Positions 5,146 through 10,564 of a stretch of 10,564 nt of DNA are shown here, one piece after another. The translations under genes were made by a program, and so were the position numbers. This DNA comes from Deltaproteobacteria bacterium (GTDB taxonomy: Bacteria; Myxococcota; UBA727; JABDBI01): positions 1 to 10,564 of the forward strand of contig JAESQZ010000017.1 of the NCBI GenBank assembly GCA_016764955.1, given 5' to 3'. Numbering within the stretch: position 1 is the stretch's first letter; each line of letters opens with the position of its first letter. Below the pieces are notes generated by a model, which made no database searches, was not told the origin of the DNA, and was given only the letters and a program-made list of their open reading frames with translations.

Positions 5146-7118
5146 TGGATAGACTCTAATACTTTCTGTGCGGATTCAAGCAAGGGGGTTCCAGGGCCAA
5201 AGATACCCGAAACGCCTTTTTGTTTAAGAAATTCATAGTCTTGCTCAGGGATAACACCACCTGTGAAAACTGAGATATCATGAGCGCCCTTAGATTTGAG
5301 CGTTTGGATGAGCTCTGGAACGAGCGTTTTGTGGGCTCCAGCCAAGGTTGAGATACCAATTGCATGCACGTCGTTTTCGATTGCATGTCTGGCTACTTCT
5401 TGAGGGGTTAAAAATAGGGGGCTTAAGTCGACATCAAAGCCAAAGTCTGCAAAAGCAGTCGCGACAATCTTAGCACCGCGGTCATGGCCGTCTTGTCCAA
5501 GTTTGGCCACTAAAATACGAGGTCTTCTGCCCTCTTTTTCAGCAAATGCATCGACTTGCTTCAAGAATGCCTGAATATTTGATGAATCTCCTAGTGCTTT
5601 GCTATACACGCCGCTAACTACCTCTGTTTGAGCTTGATGACGCCCAAATACTTTTTCTAGAGCATATGATACTTCACCGAGTGTTGCATGGGAGCGCATG
5701 GCTTCGATGCATAGTGGCATTAAGTTAGTATTGCTCTTTGCGCCATTTTCTAAAGACTTCAAGCTTTGTTTGACTTTTGCGTTATCGCGCTGCTTTTTTA
5801 GAGTCTCTAGTGAGCGCAACTGGGCATCCCGAACAGCGTGGTTATCTACTTCGAAAGCTTCGATAGATTCAGAGTCAGCTGGTTTATATTGGTTTACACC
5901 AACGATAACTTCTTCGCCTGAATCAATGCGGGCCTGACGTTTTGCTGCGCTTTCTTCAACCCACAGTTTGGGAGCGCCAGAAATAATGGCTTTGGTCATG
6001 CCACCTAGCTCTCCTGTCTTCTGGATAATTTCACGCGCTTTATTAGCTAATTCTTGGGTTAAGCTTTCCATTAGGTGGGAACCGCCCCAGGGATCTATCG
6101 TATTTGGAATGCCTGTTTCGTGTTGTAATATTAACTGGGTATTGCGTGCAATTCGTGAAGACAGTTTACTGGGGAGTGCATGAGCTTCATCAAACGAATT
6201 CGTATGAAGTGATTGCGTGCCGCCGAAAATACTAGCCATAGCTTCAATAGTGGTTCGCACAATGTTGTTCATCGGATCTTGGGCAGTTAAGCTCCAGCCG
6301 GATGTTTGGCAGTGTGTGCGCAGCATTGAAGACTTTGGATTTTTGGGCTTGAACTGCGCCATGAGCTCAGCCCACAAAAGTCTTGCAGCGCGCAATTTAG
6401 CAATCTCAGAATAAAAGTTCATGCCAGTTGCAAAAAAGAAACTTAAACGCGGTGCGAAATCGTCTATGTTCAAGCCTCTTTCAAGTGCAGTTCGAACATA
6501 TTGCAGGCCATCAGCTAGAGTTAATCCGAGTTCTAGGCCTAAATCAGCGCCCGCTTCGTGAATATGATAACCACTGATACTAATGGTGTTGAACCTGGGC
6601 ATTTCTTTGGCGCAGAACTCAATAATATCAGCCACGATACGCATTGAAGGTTCTGGAGGATAGATATAGGTATTACGCACCATGAACTCTTTTAAAATGT
6701 CGTTCTGAATGGTCCCAGAAAGCTTATCTCGTGAAACACCAGACTCTTCAGCTGCAACAATAAAAGCTGCAAGCACAGGCAGAACAGCACCGTTCATTGT
6801 CATAGATACGCTGACTTGATCGAGTGGGATATTTTGAAATAAAGCCTGCATGTCTAGAATAGAATCTATAGCGACACCTGCTTTGCCGATATCGCCTGTT
6901 ACCCGAGGATGATCCGAGTCATAGCCTCGGTGAGTTGGTAAATCAAAGGCTACTGAGAGGCCATGTTGGCCGTTAGCGAGTGCGTTTTTGTAAAAGCGAT
7001 TGCTTTCTTCGGCAGTCGAGAAACCAGCATATTGGCGGATGGTCCAAGGACTATTTGGGCGTAGGTTCGATCGGATTCCACGTGTGTAAGGCCAAGCACC
7101 TGGCTGTAATATGGTCAT
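5127..7118 (-). CDS. mutB: methylmalonyl-CoA mutase, large-subunit type
   Basis: A 663-residue adenosylcobalamin-dependent enzyme that interconverts (R)-methylmalonyl-CoA and succinyl-CoA. The catalytic TIM barrel starts at PWTIRQYAGFSTAEESN (residues 24-40). Tyr30, Arg148 (MVRNTYIYPP), Tyr184 and His185 (SGYHIHEAGAD) match Tyr89, Arg207, Tyr243 and His244 of the Propionibacterium enzyme at a constant offset of 59. The Tyr/Arg pair favours methylmalonyl-CoA over isobutyryl-CoA. The C-terminal B12 domain has KLGQDGHDRG (539-548, cobalt ligand His545), STLAGAH (590-596) and TGGVIP (619-624). The offset means the N-terminal extension found in most family members, about 59 residues, is absent. 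The ATG at 7118 overlaps the stop of the exporter gene (ATGA) and lacks a clear Shine-Dalgarno sequence, so translation is probably coupled. No small subunit or MeaB gene is in the window. Confidence 0.97.
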   Translation of the reverse strand: MTILQPGAWPYTRGIRSNLRPNSPWTIRQYAGFSTAEESNRFYKNALANGQHGLSVAFDLPTHRGYDSDHPRVTGDIGKAGVAIDSILDMQALFQNIPLDQVSVSMTMNGAVLPVLAAFIVAAEESGVSRDKLSGTIQNDILKEFMVRNTYIYPPEPSMRIVADIIEFCAKEMPRFNTISISGYHIHEAGADLGLELGLTLADGLQYVRTALERGLNIDDFAPRLSFFFATGMNFYSEIAKLRAARLLWAELMAQFKPKNPKSSMLRTHCQTSGWSLTAQDPMNNIVRTTIEAMASIFGGTQSLHTNSFDEAHALPSKLSSRIARNTQLILQHETGIPNTIDPWGGSHLMESLTQELANKAREIIQKTGELGGMTKAIISGAPKLWVEESAAKRQARIDSGEEVIVGVNQYKPADSESIEAFEVDNHAVRDAQLRSLETLKKQRDNAKVKQSLKSLENGAKSNTNLMPLCIEAMRSHATLGEVSYALEKVFGRHQAQTEVVSGVYSKALGDSSNIQAFLKQVDAFAEKEGRRPRILVAKLGQDGHDRGAKIVATAFADFGFDVDLSPLFLTPQEVARHAIENDVHAIGISTLAGAHKTLVPELIQTLKSKGAHDISVFTGGVIPEQDYEFLKQKGVSGIFGPGTPLLESAQKVLESIQWKSKN

Positions 7119-7732
7119 AGTGCGCTAATGATGACAAGAAGCGCAAAAATCATCAAGAGCACACCTGAAATCATACTGACCCGATGCATATGTTTTTCGC
7201 TTAGTTTGGCTTTAAACAAAAAAGCCATGGTGTTTAGAAAGCTCCACCAGGAAAAAGATCCTAAAAACACCGGCCACACAAAAATCCAGGGATGTTCAAC
7301 TTTAGAAGCATCAATTTGCATACTCGCCATAACGGCAATATAAGCTAAAATTGTCATGGGGTTGCTTAAGGTTAGGAAAAAAGCAGAGGCCATTTCAGTT
7401 AAATAGCCGGTGTGCTTTGGTGCTCGACCTGTTTTTTTGAGATCATGTGACTCTAAAATAAGTCGCATACCAATAAATCCTAAAAATATGCCGCCAGAAA
7501 TTCGCAAAACGGTTTCGTATTTAAACAGAAAGTCTGAAACGACCGATAGGCCTAAAATTCCAACCAGGCCATAAAGTGAATCAGCTAAAGCGATTCCAAG
7601 ACCAGTTGTGAGGCCAGACATAAATCCAAAGTGGAGCGTTCTTTGAATCGACAAAAGTGCCATAGGTCCGACTGGTATCGACAACACCAGTCCAACCAAA
7701 AAAGCTTTTAGTAGTATCCAATCAGGGCCCAT
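7115..7732 (-). CDS. LysE/RhtB-family amino-acid exporter
   Basis: A 205-residue inner-membrane protein of the LysE/RhtB family, which exports amino acids or related metabolites using ion gradients. The N-terminal signature LSIPVGPMALLSIQRTLHFG (residues 17-36) is typical, with hydrophobic segments at about 8-28, 40-62, 73-92, 114-136, 147-172 and 187-204. SNPMTILAY (123-131) matches the conserved Asn-Pro of the family. I chose ATG at 7732 because an AGG lies six bases upstream and the protein then begins at the usual distance from the first helix. A TTG at 7753 or GTG at 7747 would add a few residues but has no ribosome site. The substrate cannot be read from sequence. It is first in a minus-strand run with the mutase, rsfS and rlmH. 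Confidence 0.88.
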   Translation of the reverse strand: MGPDWILLKAFLVGLVLSIPVGPMALLSIQRTLHFGFMSGLTTGLGIALADSLYGLVGILGLSVVSDFLFKYETVLRISGGIFLGFIGMRLILESHDLKKTGRAPKHTGYLTEMASAFFLTLSNPMTILAYIAVMASMQIDASKVEHPWIFVWPVFLGSFSWWSFLNTMAFLFKAKLSEKHMHRVSMISGVLLMIFALLVIISAL

Positions 7733-7758
7733 TTGAAGCCTGAACACTAGCAAGAAGA

Positions 7759-7786
7759 TGATTAACTTGCAACTTTAGGAAATCAA
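7759..7786 (-). promoter_or_regulatory. candidate promoter for the exporter-mutase-rsfS-rlmH run
   Basis: On the minus strand TTGATT (7786-7781) and TAATCA (7764-7759) are separated by 16 bases, a weak match to a sigma70-type -35/-10 pair. Initiation would fall just upstream of the ATG at 7732, which would fit that start rather than TTG 7753. The divergent gap (7733-7833) should also hold the promoter for the plus-strand gene at 7834, but I see no good match for it. Confidence 0.25.
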
Positions 7787-7822
7787 TCTCCAAATCGCAG
7801 TGTTGAGCCTGGAAACACCCAA

Positions 7823-7828
7823 AAGGAG
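7823..7828 (+). promoter_or_regulatory. ribosome binding site for the repeat-rich membrane protein
   Basis: AAGGAG lies five bases before the ATG at 7834. It is the strongest translation signal in the divergent gap and fixes the start in front of a signal peptide. Confidence 0.8.
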
Positions 7829-7833
7829 ATAAA

Positions 7834-9813
7834 ATGGATATCTGGAAGCGATTTTTGAGCCTGGTTCTTTGGGCTCTTATACTGCCGCTGCCAGTGGCAT
7901 TAGCTACTGGTAGTCTGGATGATGACGATGATGATGGGCGCAATCGGGATAAAAAGGTTAAGATTTGCCACTTTAACCCTAATGATCCTCGTCAGTATCA
8001 GACGATCGAGGTGCCAAGAAGTACATTGAAACGTCACATTGAGCATGGTGACTTTTTAGGTAGCTGTATTGATGATACCGGCAACATCCCAATTTGTTTT
8101 GTGCCAGCAGACAACCCAAATGGCGCCTATGACATGACAGTCGGTGAGAAATCTTTAGAGGCTTTCTTGCTTTATGGCAGCTATACAGGTCGCTGTAGCG
8201 ATGGTGGTACTAACAAAGTTAAAATTTGCCATATCCCACCTGGAAATCCTAGGAATGCTCACACCATTGTGATTGACCGAAGTGCATTGAATGTTCACCT
8301 GAACAGGCATGGAGACTATCTGGGACCTTGTAAGCCTAGAGGCGATGATAATGAGTGTGATGACGATGATGACGGTGATCAATGCAAATACTATTGGATA
8401 TGTTATAGACCCTATGGGAAAAATGGTGGCACCAGTATGCGGGTTCAAGCAAATAAATTGCTGAAACGTCTCAGGCAGGGAAGCTATTTGGGCCATTGCC
8501 GTAACCAGCCCACAACACCTGCGCCAGAAACAGCGACAACGGCAGCGCCTACCACGACGAGGCCAGGCGGCGATCCCGACATTACCATCTGTCACATACC
8601 TCCTGGTGCACCAGAGAATGCCCATGAGATCACCATTAGTATATTTGCAGCAAGAGCCCATGTTTTACATGGTGACTACCCGGGAAGATGCAATACAACC
8701 AATACCCTGTGCGGAAACGGCATTGTTGACCTGGGCGAAGAATGCGACACAGTCACTGAGTCGAAGACTTGCAATGCTGATTGCACAAGGCCTCGCTGTG
8801 GCGATCGAATTGTCAATCGACCGGCAGGAGAACACTGCGATGCTGGTGAAATTACCAATAGCTCTTATTGCTTGACCAACTGCAAATGGGCCCGCTGTGG
8901 TGATGGATTTCTAAGAGTCGGTATTGAAGAGTGCGATACCGGTGGTTTTAGTGCAACCTGTAACAATGATTGTACGCTGACAAAATGCGGCGATGGTATT
9001 TTAAATACAGCAGCTGGTGAACAGTGTGACGATGGTAACACTGTCAGTGGAGATGGTTGCAGTTCAACTTGCCAGCTAGAAGGCACTTGTGGAAATGGAT
9101 GCGTCGAGGCTGGCGAAGAGTGCGATTTGGGTTCAAACAATAGCGCTACAGGCTACTGTACGTCTAACTGCAAGCTTTCTAGCTGTGGTGATAAACTCGT
9201 TAACCCAGCCTATGAGGAGTGTGATGATGGTAATACAGACAACACAGATGGTTGTCTGAACGATTGCCGAAAGGCTTCTTGTGGTGACGGTGTCGTTCAA
9301 TTCGGTGTCGAGCAGTGTGATTATGGTATCAGCAACAACACTGGTTACTGCAACAGTAACTGTAAGCTAAACACCTGTGGCGATGCTCTTGTTAGAACAG
9401 ACACAGAGGAGTGTGATCAGGGTGATCAAAATAATAACACGGCGTTTTGTACTCGGGGATGTAAGCGCAATATATGTGGTGATGGTTTTGTATATCGTGG
9501 CGTTGAAGAGTGTGACACTGGTTTCTTAAGTTACACGGGCTCTTGTCTGCCTGGATGTAAAAAAGCATTTTGTGGTGACGGATATGTCCAAGCTGGAGTT
9601 GAGAATTGCGATGATGGGCCTGACAATGGAAAAGGTCATGGCTATTGTAAGTATGACTGCTCGAAAGTCGAAGATCATACAGGTAAAATAGTCGGTATTG
9701 TTATTGGTTCCGCGGCAGGCCTTGGTATTTTAATTGGTCTGATTGTTAAAGCTGCACAAGTTTGTCAGCTGAGAGATGGTTCGGCTGTAGCTACACAACA
9801 AGCTTCTGACTAG
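7834..9813 (+). CDS. secreted Cys-rich multi-repeat membrane protein (ICHxPPG and DUF4215-like repeats)
   Basis: A 659-residue predicted type I membrane protein of unknown function. Residues 1-24 are a signal peptide (MDIWKR, a hydrophobic run, then ALA). Residues 29-34 are a run of Asp. Five repeats of about 38 residues follow at 42-78, 85-121, 128-166, 185-222 and 249-286. Their pattern is ICHxPPGNP, a His-Thr strand, a short helix, then HGDYLGxC. A Thr/Pro/Ala linker lies at 226-243. Ten repeats of the DUF4215/myxococcal Cys-rich type, each starting CGDG/CGNG with an EECD core, run from 293 to 609. A glycine-rich helix at about 618-638 (IVGIVIGSAAGLGILIG) is followed by a short tail. The Cys-rich part implies oxidative folding outside the cytoplasm. 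Such repeats are typical of myxobacterial and bdellovibrio-like surface proteins, so adhesion or scaffolding is a guess. It is monocistronic, with a strong ribosome site and a terminator. Confidence 0.9.
   Translation: MDIWKRFLSLVLWALILPLPVALATGSLDDDDDDGRNRDKKVKICHFNPNDPRQYQTIEVPRSTLKRHIEHGDFLGSCIDDTGNIPICFVPADNPNGAYDMTVGEKSLEAFLLYGSYTGRCSDGGTNKVKICHIPPGNPRNAHTIVIDRSALNVHLNRHGDYLGPCKPRGDDNECDDDDDGDQCKYYWICYRPYGKNGGTSMRVQANKLLKRLRQGSYLGHCRNQPTTPAPETATTAAPTTTRPGGDPDITICHIPPGAPENAHEITISIFAARAHVLHGDYPGRCNTTNTLCGNGIVDLGEECDTVTESKTCNADCTRPRCGDRIVNRPAGEHCDAGEITNSSYCLTNCKWARCGDGFLRVGIEECDTGGFSATCNNDCTLTKCGDGILNTAAGEQCDDGNTVSGDGCSSTCQLEGTCGNGCVEAGEECDLGSNNSATGYCTSNCKLSSCGDKLVNPAYEECDDGNTDNTDGCLNDCRKASCGDGVVQFGVEQCDYGISNNTGYCNSNCKLNTCGDALVRTDTEECDQGDQNNNTAFCTRGCKRNICGDGFVYRGVEECDTGFLSYTGSCLPGCKKAFCGDGYVQAGVENCDDGPDNGKGHGYCKYDCSKVEDHTGKIVGIVIGSAAGLGILIGLIVKAAQVCQLRDGSAVATQQASD
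7957..8691 (+). repeat. five coding repeats of the ICHxPPG...HGDYLGxC type
   Basis: Five units of about 38 codons occupy residues 42-286. Units 1, 3 and 5 keep ICH at the start and HGD near the end. Units 3 and 5 also keep PPG and an internal His (NAHT, NAHE). Units 2 and 4 have ICF and ICY, no PPG, and YGS or QGS in place of HGD. The two framing cysteines are retained in all five, suggesting one disulfide per unit. The conserved histidines could bind a metal, but this is inference. I recall similar motifs in bacterial surface proteins but cannot name a characterised family. Confidence 0.8.
8710..9660 (+). repeat. ten tandem DUF4215-like Cys-rich coding repeats
   Basis: Units begin at Cys residues 293, 322, 355, 385, 419, 451, 483, 515, 548 and 580, with a pitch of 29-34 residues. 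Each runs C-G-D/N, a short hydrophobic strand, E/Q/H/N-C-D, a Gly/Asn/Asp turn, then two cysteines, usually spaced Cx3C or Cx4C. Units 4 and 6 carry the full CDDGN...DGC form of the family. The units differ from each other at codon level, so the array is old rather than recently amplified. Confidence 0.9.
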
Positions 9814-9839
9814 TAGCTAGTACTCAAATTACTCCAAAG

Positions 9840-9870
9840 CCCACGTCTTGTTAGAAGGCGTGGGTTTTTT
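9840..9870 (+). terminator. intrinsic terminator after the repeat-rich membrane protein
   Basis: CCCACGTCTT (9840-9849) pairs with AAGGCGTGGG (9855-9864) over ten base pairs including one T-G wobble, with a 5-base loop (GTTAG), directly followed by six T. It ends transcription of the gene stopping at 9813 and separates it from apt. Confidence 0.94.
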
Positions 9871-9922
9871 ATTTGCCAAAACAAGAGCCGTAGAGATATC
9901 TCCAAAAAGAGAGACATTTATC

Positions 9923-10435
9923 ATGATAGAATTAATTAGAAACATACCAGATTACCCAAAGCCAGGTATTTTATATCGGGATATTACGACGCTATTAAAA
10001 GACGCTAATGGCTTTCATGAGTGCATTACTAAACTAGCGAGTCGATATAAAAACACAGAGATTCGTAAGATAGCAGCGATAGAGTCTAGAGGATTTATCT
10101 TTGGTGCTGCATTAGCTTATGCGCTCAAAAAAGGCTTCGTTCCTATTCGAAAGACAGGTAAGTTGCCAAGTGAAACAATCAGCCATGAGTATGAGCTCGA
10201 ATATGGTACTGACCGAATTGAGATTCATACCGACGCAATTTCTAAAGACGAAAAAGTATTAGTAGCAGATGACTTGTTAGCAACTGGGGGAACAGCAGTG
10301 GCTGCTTGTGAGCTTATTAATAGGTTGGGTGGCTCGGTTGTCGAGTGCTGCTTTTTGATTGATTTGACAGACTTGGGTGGCCGTAAGGCTTTGGAAGATG
10401 CGGGTAATAAAGTGTTTGCGTTGTTGGAGTTTTGA
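9923..10435 (+). CDS. apt: adenine phosphoribosyltransferase
   Basis: A 170-residue purine salvage enzyme converting adenine and PRPP to AMP and pyrophosphate in the cytoplasm. The N-terminal DYPKPGILYRDITTLL (residues 10-25) is the family signature. It is followed by ESRGFIFGAALAY (54-66), the flexible-loop region RKTGKLPSETISHEYELEYG (76-95) and the PRPP-binding motif VLVADDLLATGGT (112-124). Length is normal and no active-site residue looks altered. The open frame extends upstream to a TTG at 9848, but that would begin inside the terminator hairpin. ATG 9923 gives the expected N-terminus and follows a purine-rich AAAAAGAGAG stretch at 9904-9913. It is probably transcribed alone, from a promoter between the terminator and the start. 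A palindromic repeat pair begins 18 bases after the stop. Confidence 0.97.
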   Translation: MIELIRNIPDYPKPGILYRDITTLLKDANGFHECITKLASRYKNTEIRKIAAIESRGFIFGAALAYALKKGFVPIRKTGKLPSETISHEYELEYGTDRIEIHTDAISKDEKVLVADDLLATGGTAVAACELINRLGGSVVECCFLIDLTDLGGRKALEDAGNKVFALLEF

Positions 10436-10453
10436 GATTGTTTGAGTAAAGGT

Positions 10454-10527
10454 GTCACCCCGGCCTCCGAGCCGGGGTCCAGTTTTGCTATAAGACTACT
10501 GGATCCCGGGTCAAGCCCGGGATGACA
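10454..10527. repeat. second face-to-face palindromic repeat pair
   Basis: Unit 1 (10454-10482) has a 7-bp stem CCCCGGC (10458-10464) / GCCGGGG (10471-10477) with a 6-base loop. Unit 2 (10499-10527) has stem ATCCCGGG (10503-10510) / CCCGGGAT (10516-10523). GTCA and CCAG flank unit 1; CTGG and TGAC flank unit 2, making one larger inverted pair around a 16-base AT-rich spacer. Positions 10498-10527 are identical to 1395-1424. Unit 1 is the complete inverted form of the broken unit at 1425-1445. Four T after unit 1 are too far from the stem for a confident terminator call. I see no gene in the remaining 37 bases. Confidence 0.85.
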
Positions 10528-10564
10528 ATGGTGGCCAATAGCTTAGGATTTCTTTTTCTTGCTA

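Noticed and set aside
8155..8661. Minus-strand open frame of 168 codons opposite the repeat-rich protein
   Set aside because: It lies wholly within a well-supported plus-strand gene, and its Cys/Arg-rich translation reflects the opposite strand's repeats.
9848..9922. N-terminal extension of apt from TTG 9848
   Set aside because: It would start inside the terminator hairpin. The 25 extra residues do not match the family, and ATG 9923 gives the expected N-terminus.

Overview
The window looks like a stretch of a Gram-negative bacterial chromosome. Coding density is high, genes overlap by a few bases, base composition is moderately AT-rich, and most genes are proteobacterial-type housekeeping families. 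Several things suggest a less-studied, possibly host-associated lineage: a broken gene for a lipid-kinase-like protein of the kind used as an effector by intracellular bacteria, two adjacent FliH/SctL-type export-stator proteins, and a long secreted Cys-rich protein with Myxococcota/Bdellovibrionota-style repeats. Scattered GC-rich palindromic repeats of a type I recall from many proteobacteria flank the block. I cannot assign a genus from this alone.

Layout. (1) 59-1353: a gene with a PI3/4-kinase-like catalytic core, split by a one-base frameshift near 508-511. Its stop codon lies inside a palindromic repeat. (2) 1338-1507: a mosaic of short palindromic repeats, with no gene. (3) 1532-4400, plus strand: a tightly packed, probably co-transcribed run of a Na+/H+ antiporter-like membrane protein, a PduO-type cob(I)alamin adenosyltransferase, and two FliH/SctL-family proteins. 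Junctions are abutting or overlapping. (4) 4397-7732, minus strand: lysE-type exporter, methylmalonyl-CoA mutase, rsfS and rlmH, all overlapping by 4-19 bases. The two runs converge tail to tail on a shared TTAA carrying both stop codons. (5) 7834-9813, plus strand: a 659-residue predicted type I membrane protein. It has a signal peptide, five ICHxPPG-type repeats, a Thr/Pro linker, ten DUF4215-like Cys-rich repeats and one glycine-rich membrane helix, and is followed by a clear intrinsic terminator. (6) 9923-10435: apt. (7) 10454-10526: a second copy of the face-to-face palindromic repeat.

How the genes relate. The adenosyltransferase makes the adenosylcobalamin that methylmalonyl-CoA mutase needs, so the two converging operons are functionally linked although they are on opposite strands. 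No MeaB chaperone, small mutase subunit or epimerase is seen here. RsfS (ribosome silencing) and RlmH (23S rRNA methylation) are a familiar pair. The FliH/SctL pair implies a flagellar or type III export apparatus encoded elsewhere. The most unusual item is the multi-repeat membrane protein at 7834-9813, whose role cannot be read from the sequence.
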